Assembly: GCF_008364795.1 (NCBI RefSeq)
Contig: NZ_VTTM01000004.1
Span: forward strand, 222,770-286,769
Source: Azospirillum oryzae
GTDB taxonomy: Bacteria; Pseudomonadota; Alphaproteobacteria; Azospirillales; Azospirillaceae
Direction of reading: 5' to 3'
Length of the DNA: 64,000 bases
Of the stretch, positions 16,608-27,260 are shown piece after piece; the stretch's first letter is position 1; each line of letters starts with the position of its first letter. The position numbers and the translations under genes are program-made. The notes beneath the pieces were generated by a model that worked only from the letters and a program-made list of their open reading frames with translations, was not told the origin of the DNA and searched no databases.

Positions 16608-18773
16608 TCAGTGCGGCCGGGCGAGCGCCCGCAGCTCCGCAGCCAGGGCGGCGGCCAGCCGGTTGCCGTCGCACAGCGGGCCGGCGGCCATGCGGCTGCG
16701 CAGGGTTAGGCGCAGCTCCGCCAGCCGCTGCGGGTCGGTGGCCCAGGAAACCGCGCGCTCCACATAGTCGGCCGGGTCGGCGGCGACGCAGCCCTCCACC
16801 CCCGCCACGGTCAGGAAGGCCAGCGAATGGCGGCTGGAGAAGGTCTCTCCCGGCAGGGTGACGACAGGCACGCCCATCCACATCGTCTCCAGCGTCGTGG
16901 TGCTGCCGGAGAAGGGGAAGGGGTCGAGCGCCACATCGACCGACGCGCAGCGGCGCATGTGGTCCAGGCTGTTGGTGGCGCCGACCATCGTCACCCGGTC
17001 GGGCGCGATGCCGGCGGCGGCCAGCCGGCCGCGCCACAGATCGGCGGTGGCGGGGCAGGACAGCGCCTTGGTCTTCATCAGCAGGCGGGAGTTAGGCACC
17101 CGCTGCAGGATGGCCGCCCAGGCCGCCAGCACGCCGTCGTTCAGCTTGGTCAGGATGTTGAAGCTGCCGAAGGTGACCGGCCCGCCCGACAGGCAGGGCG
17201 GCGGCACCAATGGAAGCTCCAAATCGTCGCCGGGCGGATCATAGGCGATGAAGGCGTCGGGCATGCGCAGCACCCGCTCCGCATAGAAGGCCTCCATGCC
17301 CTCCGGCACATGGTGGCGGTCGGCGACCAGCGCATCCATGGCGGCGAGCCCGGTGGTCGCCATATAGCCGGACCACGCGACCTGCACCGGCGCCGGCTTG
17401 CGCGCGAAGACGCCGGGGCGGCCGCGGGCATTGTGCCCGGCGAGGTCGATCAGCACGTCCGGCCGGTCGTGGCGGATCCGGCTCGCCACCTCGGCATCCG
17501 GCAGGCCGGCGACCGGGGTCCAGCGTGCCGCCGCCTTGCGGAAGCGGCCGGTGACGTCGTCGGATTCCGTCTGGTTGGCGTAGAGCAGCAGGCGGATGTC
17601 GTGGGCGGGCAGCGCCTCCACCGTGCGGACGGCGAACAGGCCGGCGGGGTGGCGGCGGAAATCGCCGGACAGGATGGCGACCGTCAGCGGCCCCTTGCCG
17701 GCGGTCGCCTTGCCGGGCTTGACCCAGCGTCCGCGGTGGGGGGCGCCATGGACGCGGTCCCAGTCGCGATGGGCCTCCAGCACTGCCGCCGCCGTCACCC
17801 CCGGCCGGAACAGCAGAAGATAGGCCTGGTTGGAGCGCACGTCGGCCAAGGTCGGATCGAGCGCCAGCGCCCGCCGGTTGCCCTGCTCCGCCGCGTCGAG
17901 CAGCCCCTGGCCCTGCCGCACCAGCGCGAGGTTCGCATGCGCCTCCGCCAGGGCCGGGTTCAGCGCCAGTGCCGCGCGGTAGGCGTCGGCCGCCGCGCCC
18001 AGCCGGTCGGCGCGCTGGCGCACCTCACCCAGGCGCAGCAGGCAATCGGCCAGATCCGGGCGGGCTGCGATGGCATGGCGGGCGGCGCTCTCCGCACCGT
18101 CGCGGTCGCCCAGCGCCAGACAGGCGGCGGCGAGGTTCGACAGGGCCGGGGCATGGTCGGGGCGCAGGGCCAGCGCGCGTGCCAATGCCGCCGCCGCCTC
18201 CCGCGGCCGGTCCAGCGCCAGCAGCAGGCCGCCGCGGTTGGCATGCGCCTCGACGAAGGTCGGATCGTCGGCCAGGGCGGCGCGATAGGCGTCGTCGGCC
18301 TCCCCGCGCTGGCCGAGGGCCGCCAGCACGTTGCCCAGGTTGAAGCGGGCGCGGGCATAGCCGGGACGGCGCGCCGCCGCCTGCCGGAAGGCGGTCGCCG
18401 CCTCGTCCAGCCGGCCGAGCGCCTCCAGCGCGTTCCCCAGATTGTAGAGCGCCTGGGCGAATTCCGGCCGCAGGCGGACCGCCTGCCGGTGGGCCGTCAC
18501 CGCCTCCTCCAGCCGGCTGAGCGCCTTCAGGGCGCTGCCGAGATTGTCGTGATAGTCGGCGACCCGGTGATTCTGCTGGATGGCGCCGCGGATCAGCGAG
18601 ACGGCGCGGTCGGGCTGTCCGGACTGCAGATGGACGACCCCCAGCAGGTGGGCGGCGTCGGCATGGCCGGGCATGGCGTCGAGCACGGCATGGTAGAGGG
18701 CCGCCGCCTGCGCAAGCCGGCCGGCCTGATGATGCGCCACCGCGGCAGCCATCGCTTCCTGGATCGTCGCCAT
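16608..18773 (-). CDS. TPR and O-GlcNAc-transferase-like (SPINDLY) glycosyltransferase
   Basis: About 721 residues from the ATG at 18773 (18785 also possible). Roughly nine to ten tetratricopeptide repeats fill residues 1-320. A family 41 glycosyltransferase region follows: [28 protein letters not shown] [41 protein letters not shown] and the diagnostic [20 protein letters not shown] with [16 protein letters not shown]. Such bacterial enzymes modify proteins, including flagellin in some species, or act in surface polysaccharide synthesis. It diverges from an LPS-transport permease gene, and flaF lies 2.4 kb away. Flagellin glycosylation is possible but unproven. Confidence 0.9.
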   Translation of the reverse strand: MATIQEAMAAAVAHHQAGRLAQAAALYHAVLDAMPGHADAAHLLGVVHLQSGQPDRAVSLIRGAIQQNHRVADYHDNLGSALKALSRLEEAVTAHRQAVRLRPEFAQALYNLGNALEALGRLDEAATAFRQAAARRPGYARARFNLGNVLAALGQRGEADDAYRAALADDPTFVEAHANRGGLLLALDRPREAAAALARALALRPDHAPALSNLAAACLALGDRDGAESAARHAIAARPDLADCLLRLGEVRQRADRLGAAADAYRAALALNPALAEAHANLALVRQGQGLLDAAEQGNRRALALDPTLADVRSNQAYLLLFRPGVTAAAVLEAHRDWDRVHGAPHRGRWVKPGKATAGKGPLTVAILSGDFRRHPAGLFAVRTVEALPAHDIRLLLYANQTESDDVTGRFRKAAARWTPVAGLPDAEVASRIRHDRPDVLIDLAGHNARGRPGVFARKPAPVQVAWSGYMATTGLAAMDALVADRHHVPEGMEAFYAERVLRMPDAFIAYDPPGDDLELPLVPPPCLSGGPVTFGSFNILTKLNDGVLAAWAAILQRVPNSRLLMKTKALSCPATADLWRGRLAAAGIAPDRVTMVGATNSLDHMRRCASVDVALDPFPFSGSTTTLETMWMGVPVVTLPGETFSSRHSLAFLTVAGVEGCVAADPADYVERAVSWATDPQRLAELRLTLRSRMAAGPLCDGNRLAAALAAELRALARPH

Positions 18774-18958
18774 GACGACCGTCATACCGGTTGGCGGGGG
18801 CCGGTGCCAGCCCTTTCCCGGCATGCTGTGCCGATGCGCAATGCGGGTTGGATGGCGGCGGATGGACCGCCCGTATCGCCGCCGCCGGTTTTCAACACTT
18901 GACCCGGCGGGCCGGGGCGGTCAGCTTGCCGGCCTTATACAGATCTCGGCCGATCTCC

Positions 18959-20116
18959 ATGAACCGACTGCAACGGTACCTGTTCCGCAACCTGCTGATC
19001 GCCACGCTCTATTCGACCGCCGGCCTGACGCTGACCATCTGGCTCAGCCAGTCGCTGCGCCTGATCGAGATCGTGGTCAGTGCCGGCGCGCCGATGGGCA
19101 TGTTCCTGTGGCTGCTGCTGCTGACCGTGCCGACCTTCCTCGGCATCGTGCTGCCGCTGGCGCTGGTCGGGGCCATCCTGTTCACCTACAACAAGATGGC
19201 GACGGACAGCGAACTGGTGGTGATGCGGGCGGCCGGCGTCGGTCCCTTCTCGCTGTCGACGCCGGCGCTGGTGATGGCGGTGGGGGTGATGGCCGTCGTC
19301 TTCGTCCTGAACGTCTGGATCACTCCGGCCGCCCACCGCGAGCTGGTGCGGATGGAATACACCGTGCGCAGCGACTATTCGCAGCTGTTCCTGCGCGAAG
19401 GCGTGTTCAACGAAGTCGGCGACCGCTTCAGCGTCTTCCTGCGCGACCGCGACGCCGACGGCAACCTGCACAAGGTGCTGATCCATGACGGCCGCCAGCC
19501 GGACAAGCCGGTGACGATCATGGGCGACCGCGCGGTGATGCAGACCGGGCCCGACGGCACGCGATTCGTCGTGTATGACGGCAACCGGCAGGAACTGGAC
19601 CGCCAGACCAACCGGCTGTCGCAGCTGTTCTTCGACCGCTATGCCGTGGACCTGAAGGCGGTGGCGCCCCAGGCGGCGGAGCGCTGGCCCGATGCCCGCG
19701 AACGCACCACGGCGGAGCTGATGGACGGCAACGTCCCGGCCCAGGACGACCGCATGCGCCGCGGCCTGATCGCCGAGCTGCACCACCGCTTCTCGTCGCC
19801 GCTGCTCGCCCTGACCTACGCGCTGGTGGCGCTGTCGGCCCTGCTGTCGGGCGAGTTCAACCGGCGCGGCCAGTCGTCCCGCGTCACCATCGCCGTGCTG
19901 CTGGTGATGGGGTTGCAGGCGGGGGCGCTGGGATTGACCAGCCTCGCCGGCAAGGCGACGGTCTTCGTGCCGCTGATGTACGCCATGCCGCTGGTGGCGC
20001 TGCTGCCGGCCCTGTGGGTGATGTCGCGCGGCCTGAGCCTGCGGCCCGGACGGCGGAGCGGCGCGCCGGGTGGGGCGGCTTCCGGACATGATGCGGCGGC
20101 CGGGCCCGCTTCATGA
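18959..20116 (+). CDS. lptF: LPS export permease, LptF/LptG family
   Basis: A 385-residue YjgP/YjgQ-family permease, the inner-membrane part of the LptBFG machine that extracts lipopolysaccharide. Three N-terminal membrane segments (about 15-35, 60-85, 105-125) are followed by a periplasmic beta-jellyroll domain (about 130-265) and three C-terminal segments. Landmarks are FRNLLIATLYSTAGLTLTIW, LPLALVGAILFTYNKMATDS with ELVVMRAAG, and HHRFSSPLLALTYALVALSA. It resembles LptF more than LptG. The usual lptG partner is not downstream; a heptosyltransferase-family gene follows with a four-base overlap. Confidence 0.85.
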   Translation: MNRLQRYLFRNLLIATLYSTAGLTLTIWLSQSLRLIEIVVSAGAPMGMFLWLLLLTVPTFLGIVLPLALVGAILFTYNKMATDSELVVMRAAGVGPFSLSTPALVMAVGVMAVVFVLNVWITPAAHRELVRMEYTVRSDYSQLFLREGVFNEVGDRFSVFLRDRDADGNLHKVLIHDGRQPDKPVTIMGDRAVMQTGPDGTRFVVYDGNRQELDRQTNRLSQLFFDRYAVDLKAVAPQAAERWPDARERTTAELMDGNVPAQDDRMRRGLIAELHHRFSSPLLALTYALVALSALLSGEFNRRGQSSRVTIAVLLVMGLQAGALGLTSLAGKATVFVPLMYAMPLVALLPALWVMSRGLSLRPGRRSGAPGGAASGHDAAAGPAS

Positions 20117-21123
20117 GCCGCATCCTCTTCATCACCTCCAACCGGTTGGGCGACGCGGTGCTGTCGACCGGGCTGCTCGACCATCTGACCCGGACCTATC
20201 CGGGGGCGCGGCTGACCATCGCCTGCGGGCCGCTGCCGGCGCCGCTGTTCCGCGCCGTGCCGGGGCTGGAGCGGCTGATCCCGCTGGCCAAACGCTCCTA
20301 TGCGCGGCACTGGCTGCGGCTGTGGCTGGACTGCGTGGGAACACGCTGGGATCTGGTGGTCGATCTGCGCAACTCGGCGGTCGGGCGGCTGGTGCCTGCC
20401 CGGCGCCGCGCCTTCCACGCCAAGGCCGCCCGGCCGATGCACAAGGTGGAGGAGAATGCCGCCGTGCTGGGCCTGTCGCCACCGCCGGCCCCGCGGCTGT
20501 GGATCGATGCGGCGGCGAGGGAGCAGGCCGACGCCCTGATCCCCGCCGGGACCGGCCCCTTCCTCGCCATCGGGCCGACGGCCAACTGGCTCGGCAAGGA
20601 ATGGCCGGCCGACCGCTTCGCCCGGCTGGCGCTGCGCCTGACCGGGGAGGATGGGCCGCTGGCCGGCGCCCGGGTGGCGGTGCTGGCCGCCCCGCCGGAG
20701 CGGGAGCGGGCGCGGCCCGTGCTGGACGCGCTGGGATCGCAGGCCATCGACCTGACCGGCCGCACCGACCCGATGGCCGCCGCCGCCTGCCTGGAGCGGG
20801 CGGCGCTCTATGTCGGCAACGACAGTGGGCTGATGCACATCGCGGCGGCGGTGGGGGTGCCCACCGTCGGGCTGTTCGGCCCCGGCTATCCCGCCGTCTA
20901 TGGTCCCTGGGGGCCGGGCGGCCGGGTTGTGACCAGCAGCGTGCCGCAGGCGGACCTGCTGGCCCGCGTCGCCGCAGACCCCGACGACCGCGGTCTGATG
21001 GACGGCATCGGCGAGGAGCGGGTGGTGGAAACCGCAATTGCACTCCTGTCCGAAGCGCATAGAACTTGTGACCAGTTTGCGGCAAGGGCTTGCGGACCGG
21101 CCGAAGTACCCCCGTTGCGTTGA
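20113..21123 (+). CDS. Glycosyltransferase family 9 (heptosyltransferase-like)
   Basis: A 336-residue GT-B enzyme of the ADP-heptose:LPS heptosyltransferase family. It begins with ILFITSNRLGDAVLSTGLLD and has a central IGPTANWLGKEWPADRFARL. The C-terminal nucleotide-sugar region contains YVGNDSGLMHIAAAVGVPTV followed by GLFGPGYP. It probably transfers a sugar in LPS core synthesis at the inner face of the cytoplasmic membrane. It overlaps the lptF-type gene by four bases, so synthesis and export of LPS appear co-expressed. The exact donor and acceptor cannot be told. Confidence 0.88.
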   Translation: MSRILFITSNRLGDAVLSTGLLDHLTRTYPGARLTIACGPLPAPLFRAVPGLERLIPLAKRSYARHWLRLWLDCVGTRWDLVVDLRNSAVGRLVPARRRAFHAKAARPMHKVEENAAVLGLSPPPAPRLWIDAAAREQADALIPAGTGPFLAIGPTANWLGKEWPADRFARLALRLTGEDGPLAGARVAVLAAPPERERARPVLDALGSQAIDLTGRTDPMAAAACLERAALYVGNDSGLMHIAAAVGVPTVGLFGPGYPAVYGPWGPGGRVVTSSVPQADLLARVAADPDDRGLMDGIGEERVVETAIALLSEAHRTCDQFAARACGPAEVPPLR

Positions 21124-21210
21124 CAAAGCCGGCCGGATAACCGACACTTCCGCGACGAAGCAAAGGGGCAGGTCCGCCCCACCGGATGGGTTTTCCCCCG
21201 AGGGTTTGGA

Positions 21211-21768
21211 ATGAAGCCGACTCCCACCTACGCCAACAAGCCGACCTCGGACAATCCGCGCGACGTCGAGGCTTGGGCCCTGGCGGAAGCGGCGCGCCGT
21301 ATCATCGCCGCCAGCCATGCCAAGGACGAAAAGGCCTTCCGCGAGGCTCTTCAGCTGAACCAGCGCCTGTGGACGATCTTCCAGGCGGCGATCACCGAAG
21401 AGGATTGCGGCCATCCGCCGGAGGTCCGTACGAACATCGCGGCCCTGTCGCTTCTGGTCGACCGCGAGACGACCAACCGCCTGGTCGACCTTGATTTCGG
21501 CAAGATCGACACGCTGGTCAACATCAACCGCAACGTCGCCAGCGGCCTGACCGCCCAGGGCCAGTTCATCGCCGCCCAGCAGGCGACCCAGCCGCATCCG
21601 GGCACGCCGCAGACCGCCGCTCCGCAGGCGCCCGCCGCCCAGGCCGCGCCCGCTGCCCCGGCGCCGGGCCAGCCGCCCGCCGGCCTGCGCCCGGCCGTGC
21701 CGCCGCGCCCGATGACCACCCCGGACGCTGCGCCGGTGAATCGCGAGTCCCTGCGCATTTCGATCTGA
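21211..21768 (+). CDS. flaF: Flagellar biosynthesis regulator FlaF with Pro/Ala-rich tail
   Basis: A 185-residue protein whose first 120 residues match FlaF: PRDVEAWALAEAARRIIAAS, LQLNQRLWTIFQAAITEED and NIAALSLLVDRETTNRLVDL-type segments. In Caulobacter, FlaF supports flagellin synthesis and acts opposite to FlbT. Typical FlaF proteins are about 110-130 residues. Here residues from about 125 on form a low-complexity tail rich in Pro, Ala and Gln. No flagellin or flbT gene is adjacent. A bidirectional terminator follows. Confidence 0.82.
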   Translation: MKPTPTYANKPTSDNPRDVEAWALAEAARRIIAASHAKDEKAFREALQLNQRLWTIFQAAITEEDCGHPPEVRTNIAALSLLVDRETTNRLVDLDFGKIDTLVNINRNVASGLTAQGQFIAAQQATQPHPGTPQTAAPQAPAAQAAPAAPAPGQPPAGLRPAVPPRPMTTPDAAPVNRESLRISI

Positions 21769-21789
21769 GCGGGTTCATATCGACAGCAA

Positions 21790-21823
21790 AAGGCCGGCGC
21801 TCCGATGGGGCGCCGGCCTTTTT
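21790..21823. terminator. Bidirectional intrinsic terminator between flaF and nadE
   Basis: An 11-base perfect stem, AAGGCCGGCGC (21790-21800) with GCGCCGGCCTT (21810-21820), has a nine-base loop. On the plus strand it runs into a T-tract (TTTTTC), and on the minus strand into TTTTGC. It sits between the ends of two convergent genes. Confidence 0.9.
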
Positions 21824-21831
21824 CGTCGGCC

Positions 21832-23877
21832 TCACTCCGCCGGAACCTCGCGCTCTAACTCCTCCAGCCAGATGCGGGCATTGCCGTCGGACGGCGCGCG
21901 CCAGTCGCCGCGGGGCGACAGCGACCCGCCGGCCGATACCTTCGGGCCGTTCGGCATGGCGGAGCGCTTGAACTGGCTGAAACCGAAGAAGCGGCGCAGG
22001 AAGACGCGCAGCCAGTCGCGGATCTCGGCCGGGCTGTAGGCGCGGCGCTTCTCCAAGGGGTAGCCCTCCGGCCAGTCGCCCTTGGCGACGTCGGCCCAGG
22101 CGTGGCGGGCCAGGAAGGCGATCTTCGACGGGCGGAAGCCGTAGCGCAGCACGTAGAACAGGTTGAAGTCCTGCAGATCATACGGCCCGACCACGGATTC
22201 GGAGCTTTGCAGCGCCTTGTCGGAGCCGGCCGGCACCAGTTCCGGCGAGATCTCCGTCTTCAGGATGGCGTCGAGCGTCTCCGACACCTCCTGCTGGAAC
22301 TGGCCGGTGCGGCCGACCCAGCGGATCAAATGCTGGATCAGCGTCTTGGGCACGCCGGCATTGACGTTGTAGTGGGACATCTGGTCGCCGACGCCATAGG
22401 TGCACCAGCCGAGCGCCAGCTCCGACAGGTCACCGGTGCCCAGCACGAGGCCGTTGTTGTGGTTGGCGAGGCGGAACAGATAATCGGTGCGCAGGCCGGC
22501 CTGCACATTCTCGAAGGTCACGTCATACACCGCCTCGCCGCGGGCGAAGGGATGCTCCATGTCCTTCAGCATCTGGTTGGCGGCCGGCCGGATGTCGAGT
22601 TCCTTGCCCGTCACCCCCAGCGCCGTCATCAGCCGCCAGGCGTTGGACCTCGTGCCCTCGCTGGTGCCGAAGCCGGGCATGGTGTAGGCGAGGATGCCCG
22701 AGCGCGGCAGGCCCAACCGGTCCATGGCGCGGGCGGCAACGATCAGGGCGTGGGTGCTGTCCAGGCCGCCCGACACGCCGATCACCACCGTGCCGATGCC
22801 GGTGGCGCGCAGCCGCTGCACCAGCCCGGCGACCTGGATGTTGTAGGCCTCGTAACAATCCTGCTCCAGCCGTTCGGCGGCGGCCGGAACGAAGGGCAGG
22901 CGCGGCACCACGCGCAACAGCCCGACATCCACCTCCGGCGCGTCGAGCCGGAAGGCGACGGTGCGGAACCCGCCGGCCGCCGTCGCGTGCATGCGACGGT
23001 TGTCGTCGAAGGTGCCCTGGCGCAGCCGTTCCTGGCGCAGCAGGTCCAGATCGACGTCGGCGACCGCCATCTGGGCGCCGTCGGGGAAGCGGTCGGTCTC
23101 CGCCAGCATCTCGCCATTCTCGAAGATCGAGGTCTGGCCGTCCCAGGCGAGGTCGGTGGTCGATTCGCCGGTCCCGGCCGACGAATAGAGATAGGCGGCG
23201 AGGCAGCGCGCCGATTGCGATTTCGCCAGCAGGCGGCGGGTGTCGGACTTGCCTATGGTGATGTTGCTGGCCGACAGGTTGGCCAGCACGGTGGCGCCGG
23301 CCAGGGCGGCCATGGTGCTGGGCGGCGCCGGGACCCACAGATCCTCGCAGATCTCGGCATGAACCACCAGACCGGGCTGGTCCTCGGCGGAGAACAGCAG
23401 GTCGGGTCCGAAGGGGGCGGTCAGGTCGCCGATGCGGATCGTCCCGCCTTCGGTGCCGGCGCCGGAGGCGAACTGCCGCCGCTCGTAGAATTCCCGGTAG
23501 TTCGGCAGATGCTGCTTCGGCACCACGCCCAGCAGCTCGCCGCGCTGGATCGCCACCGCCGTGTTGTAGAGCCGCCCGTCATACAGCAGCGGCGCGCCGA
23601 CCAGCAGCAGCGGCATCAGCCCGGTCGAGGCCTGGACCAGATCGAGGATCGCCTGTTCCACCGCGTCGATCAGCGGGTCCTGCATCAGCAGATCGTCGAT
23701 GGCATAGCCCGACAGCGCCAGTTCGGGAAACAGCGCCACCGCCACCGACTTGTCGTGGCAGGCGCGCGCGGCCTCCAACACGGCGGCGGCGTTGGCTGCC
23801 GGATCGGCCGGGGTGCAGCGCGTGGTGCAGGCGGCCACCCGCGCGAATCCGTGGCGATAGATCGAGGTGAAGCTCAT
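21832..23877 (-). CDS. nadE: Glutamine-dependent NAD+ synthetase
   Basis: A 681-residue two-domain enzyme that makes NAD+ from deamido-NAD+ using glutamine. The N-terminal nitrilase-type glutaminase domain shows the triad Glu52 (FPELALSGY), Lys121 (VPKQHLPNY) and Cys177 ([11 protein letters not shown]), close to the positions in the Mycobacterium enzyme. The C-terminal synthetase domain has the PP-loop [14 protein letters not shown] and the [13 protein letters not shown] block. The length matches the long glutamine-dependent class. The start at 23877 follows CAGGAACG; the open frame extends upstream but without family similarity. Confidence 0.96.
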   Translation of the reverse strand: MSFTSIYRHGFARVAACTTRCTPADPAANAAAVLEAARACHDKSVAVALFPELALSGYAIDDLLMQDPLIDAVEQAILDLVQASTGLMPLLLVGAPLLYDGRLYNTAVAIQRGELLGVVPKQHLPNYREFYERRQFASGAGTEGGTIRIGDLTAPFGPDLLFSAEDQPGLVVHAEICEDLWVPAPPSTMAALAGATVLANLSASNITIGKSDTRRLLAKSQSARCLAAYLYSSAGTGESTTDLAWDGQTSIFENGEMLAETDRFPDGAQMAVADVDLDLLRQERLRQGTFDDNRRMHATAAGGFRTVAFRLDAPEVDVGLLRVVPRLPFVPAAAERLEQDCYEAYNIQVAGLVQRLRATGIGTVVIGVSGGLDSTHALIVAARAMDRLGLPRSGILAYTMPGFGTSEGTRSNAWRLMTALGVTGKELDIRPAANQMLKDMEHPFARGEAVYDVTFENVQAGLRTDYLFRLANHNNGLVLGTGDLSELALGWCTYGVGDQMSHYNVNAGVPKTLIQHLIRWVGRTGQFQQEVSETLDAILKTEISPELVPAGSDKALQSSESVVGPYDLQDFNLFYVLRYGFRPSKIAFLARHAWADVAKGDWPEGYPLEKRRAYSPAEIRDWLRVFLRRFFGFSQFKRSAMPNGPKVSAGGSLSPRGDWRAPSDGNARIWLEELEREVPAE

Positions 23878-24245
23878 GACCCGTTCCTGCTGCCTTGCAT
23901 GCCCGTGACGCTCCCGGATGTGGCGCCCCGGATGTGGTGCCTGGGGAAGCAAACATAGCAGGAATTTCGCGCGCGTCAGGTCCCCGATCCCGGTCGCCCC
24001 CGGCTTTCCCGCCTTTCGGGCGGGATCGGCCGAGCCCTCGGCGCAATATACTTCAGACACGATACATTCGTTATAAAACCAAAGTCAAATCGATACGTCA
24101 TCGGATGCATTCCAATTAAAGTGGTGATGTTGCAGGACGAGGTTCTGCGACAGCCAAGTTGACCAAATCAAATTCGGCGGATATAGCGAAGGGCTCGCTT
24201 GCACCGAGAACCGCCGGCCGACGCCAGAAGGACTTGTTTATCGCC
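23878..24245. other. Divergent intergenic region, nadE / CheB-CheR gene
   Basis: About 370 bases separate two divergent genes. The half near nadE is G/C-rich. Bases 24040-24130 are clearly A/T-rich, with TTATAA at 24071-24076 as the best minus-10-like element for the plus strand, but no convincing minus-35 partner was found. Both promoters presumably lie here. Confidence 0.4.
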
Positions 24246-27200
24246 GTGTCAACGGAAACACCGGTCACGCAACCCGACGTGAACAAAACAACGCCGCAGG
24301 AGAATGCCGAGGTTGCGACCACGCCGGCGGAAAATGGCGCGCCGCCGGAGCAGGCCTGCTGCATCGTCGGCATCGGTGCCTCGGCCGGCGGGCTGGAGGC
24401 GTTGCAGCGTTTCTTCGATGCGGTGCCGGGCGACAGCGATCTCGCCTATGTTGTGGTCCAGCACCTGTCGCCGGTGCACAAGAGCCTGATGGTCGATCTG
24501 CTCGCCAAGCACACCGAGATGGAGGTGGTGCAGGCGACCGACGGCGTGCCGGTCCAGCGCAACACAGTCTATCTGCTGCCGCCGGGCAAGCACCTGACCA
24601 TCGAGGACGGCCGGCTGCGCCTGACCGCCAAGGATGCCGGCAGCGGCATGAGCCTGCCGATCGACATCTTCCTGACCGCGCTTGCCCGCGACCAGGGATC
24701 CCTCGCCATCGGCCTGATCCTGTCGGGCACCGGGTCGGACGGCACGCGCGGCCTGATGGCGATCAAGTCGGCCGGCGGCTTCACCGCCGTGCAGCAGCCG
24801 GAGACGGCGCAATTCGACGGCATGCCGCGCAGTGCGCTCGCCACCGGGCAGATCGACGCCACCCTGCCGCCGGATGAGTTGCCGGCCCGGCTGATCGACC
24901 ACGCGTGCAAGGCGCTGGCCCGCGCCCGTCCCATGCCCGCCCGGCAGCGGCGCGACGACGGCGACGATCCGCTGGCCCAGATCATCGCCGTCATCCGCTC
25001 CGTCACCGGGGTCGATTTCTCGCATTACAAGCTGGCGACGCTGCTGCGGCGGATCGAACGGCGCATGCAGGGCGCCGGGCTGGAGTCGATGGAGGAGTAT
25101 GCCGCCCTGCTGCGGCGGAACAGCGCCGAAGCGGTCAATCTCTACAAGGAGATGCTGATCGGCGTCACCCGCTTCTTCCGCGACGACGCGGCCTTCCGCG
25201 TCCTGGCCGACCGGGTGATCCCCAGCCTGCTCGCCAACCGCAGCCCGACCGACATGGTCCGCGTCTGGGTCTGCGGCTGCGCCAGCGGGGAGGAGGCCTA
25301 TTCCCTCGCCATCCTGTTCGCCGAGGCGCAGGAGCGGCTGGGCCGCAGCTTCGACGTCAAGATCTTCGCCACCGACATCGACCAGGACAGCATCGAGGTG
25401 GCGAGCCTGGGCGAATATCCGCGGGCCATCGCCGAAGACGTGTCGCAGGAACGGCTCGCCCGCTTCTTCACCGCGCGCGGCGACAGCTATGTGGTGTCGC
25501 GCGACATCCGCCGCATGGTGGTGTTCGCCGCCCACAACATCATGCGCGACCCGCCCTTCACCAAGATCGACCTGCTGAGCTGCCGCAACCTGCTGATCTA
25601 CATGGACCAGCCGCTGCAGCGGAAGGTGCTCAGCCTGTTCCAGTACGCGCTGCGCCAGGGCGGCTTCCTGTTCTTGGGCACCAGCGAGACGCTGGGCGAC
25701 CTGCAAGGCGATTTCCACACGGTGGACAGCCGCAACAAGCTGTTCCAGAGCCTGCGCGCCGGATCGTTCCGGTTGTCGCGGCTGCTGGTGCCCACCGTCT
25801 CGGCCCCGCTGGCGCGGCATGGCGACGACACCGGATCCCACGCGATGGAGGAGGGGGCCGCCATCGACGAGGCGATGGCCGCGCTGATGAAGGCCTATGT
25901 GCCGCCCTGCCTGCTGGTCAACGAACAGATGACGATCATGCATGTGTTCGGCGATGCGTCGTCGCTGCTGAAGGTGCCGCCGGGCGAGGCGACGTTGAAC
26001 GTGCTGAAGCTGCTGCCGTCGTCGGTCGCCATGGTGACGGGCACCGCGCTGAACCGCGCCTTCCGCTCCGGCGAGGAGTTCGCGCTGTCCAACATCCCGG
26101 TGAAGGACCGCGAAGGCGTGGCGGCGCTCAGCCTGCGGGTCCAGCCCTATGTCGCGCGCAAGACCGGGCGCCGCTTCGCCCTGGTGGTGCTGGACCGTGC
26201 CAACCTGCGGCCGCTGGCGGTGCCGGATTCCGACTTCGACCTGAATGCCGACGCCGCCGAGCGCATCCGCGGGCTGGAGCAGGAGCTGCTGTCGCGCGGC
26301 GAGAATCTGCAGGCGACCATCGAGGAGCTGGAAACCGCCAACGAGGAACTGCAGGCGACCAACGAGGAATTGCTGGCCTCGAACGAAGAGCTGCAGAGCA
26401 CCAACGAGGAACTGCAGTCGGTCAACGAGGAGCTTTACTCCGTCAACGCCGAATATCAGGCGAAGGTGGAGGAACTGACGGAGATCACCAACGACCTGGA
26501 CAATCTGCTGCGCTCGACCGAGATCGGCACGGTGTTCCTGGACGGCGATTTCGTCATCCGCCGCTTCACCCCGGCGGCGGCCGGATTCATCAACATCATC
26601 CCGCGCGACATCGGCCGGTCCATCGCGCATCTGTCGACCAACATCGACTATCCGAATTTCCTGGGCGACATCCGCCGGGTGTTCGATGGGCACGAGGCGA
26701 TGGAACGCCATGTCCGCGTCAATGACGGCCGCTGGGTGCTGACCCGCATCCTGCCCTACCTGACCGACAAGAATCAGGTCGGCGGCGTGGTGGTGACCTT
26801 CGTCGACGTGACCGACACCAAACTGGCGGAAGAGCGGCTGCAGAATGTGCTGGACAGCCTGCCGGAGCACATCGCCGTCACCGATCGCACCGGCCGGATC
26901 GTCATGGTGAACGCCGCCTGGCAGGGCTTCGCCCAGCGCAACGGCGCCCCGGCGATGGAGCGCTGCGGCGTCGGCTCCAACTATCTGGACGTCTGCCTGA
27001 TTCCGGAGGCTCCGGAGAAGGACGGCATCGGCCGCGCGGTGCATGACGGTCTGCGCCGCATCCTGGACGGCGAGGCCGCCGATTTCACCATCGAATATCC
27101 CTGCCATTCGCCCGACGAGCAACGCTGGTTCCTGATGCACGCCACCCGCCTGAACGACCATGACGGCGGTATCGTCGTCAGCCACATCAACATCACCAAC

Positions 27201-27260
27201 CGCAGGCTGATGGAGTTGCAACTGGACGGGGCCGGTAAGGCCGACGGGGGCAGGAAATGA
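24246..27260 (+). CDS. CheB-CheR-PAS chemotaxis-type signalling fusion protein
   Basis: About 1004 residues if translation begins at the GTG at 24246 (AGAAGGA lies 13 bases upstream); TTG codons at 24159 and 24234 are alternatives. Domains in order from that start are a CheB methylesterase (about 35-215, with [16 protein letters not shown] and [11 protein letters not shown]), a CheR methyltransferase (about 240-500, with LLRRIERRM and [17 protein letters not shown]), a heptad coiled coil rich in ELQxTNEEL units (about 670-755), and two PAS domains (about 755-995). Such fusions combine methylation and demethylation activities with sensing and often feed kinases. The stop overlaps the next gene by four bases (ATGA). 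Confidence 0.92.
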   Translation: MSTETPVTQPDVNKTTPQENAEVATTPAENGAPPEQACCIVGIGASAGGLEALQRFFDAVPGDSDLAYVVVQHLSPVHKSLMVDLLAKHTEMEVVQATDGVPVQRNTVYLLPPGKHLTIEDGRLRLTAKDAGSGMSLPIDIFLTALARDQGSLAIGLILSGTGSDGTRGLMAIKSAGGFTAVQQPETAQFDGMPRSALATGQIDATLPPDELPARLIDHACKALARARPMPARQRRDDGDDPLAQIIAVIRSVTGVDFSHYKLATLLRRIERRMQGAGLESMEEYAALLRRNSAEAVNLYKEMLIGVTRFFRDDAAFRVLADRVIPSLLANRSPTDMVRVWVCGCASGEEAYSLAILFAEAQERLGRSFDVKIFATDIDQDSIEVASLGEYPRAIAEDVSQERLARFFTARGDSYVVSRDIRRMVVFAAHNIMRDPPFTKIDLLSCRNLLIYMDQPLQRKVLSLFQYALRQGGFLFLGTSETLGDLQGDFHTVDSRNKLFQSLRAGSFRLSRLLVPTVSAPLARHGDDTGSHAMEEGAAIDEAMAALMKAYVPPCLLVNEQMTIMHVFGDASSLLKVPPGEATLNVLKLLPSSVAMVTGTALNRAFRSGEEFALSNIPVKDREGVAALSLRVQPYVARKTGRRFALVVLDRANLRPLAVPDSDFDLNADAAERIRGLEQELLSRGENLQATIEELETANEELQATNEELLASNEELQSTNEELQSVNEELYSVNAEYQAKVEELTEITNDLDNLLRSTEIGTVFLDGDFVIRRFTPAAAGFINIIPRDIGRSIAHLSTNIDYPNFLGDIRRVFDGHEAMERHVRVNDGRWVLTRILPYLTDKNQVGGVVVTFVDVTDTKLAEERLQNVLDSLPEHIAVTDRTGRIVMVNAAWQGFAQRNGAPAMERCGVGSNYLDVCLIPEAPEKDGIGRAVHDGLRRILDGEAADFTIEYPCHSPDEQRWFLMHATRLNDHDGGIVVSHINITNRRLMELQLDGAGKADGGRK

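Noticed and set aside
24249..27221. A 990-codon open frame on the minus strand opposite the CheB-CheR gene
   Set aside because: It mirrors the codon positions of the real gene, is low-complexity (Gln/Arg/His/Gly rich), and has no domain. Such frames arise from the very high G/C content.
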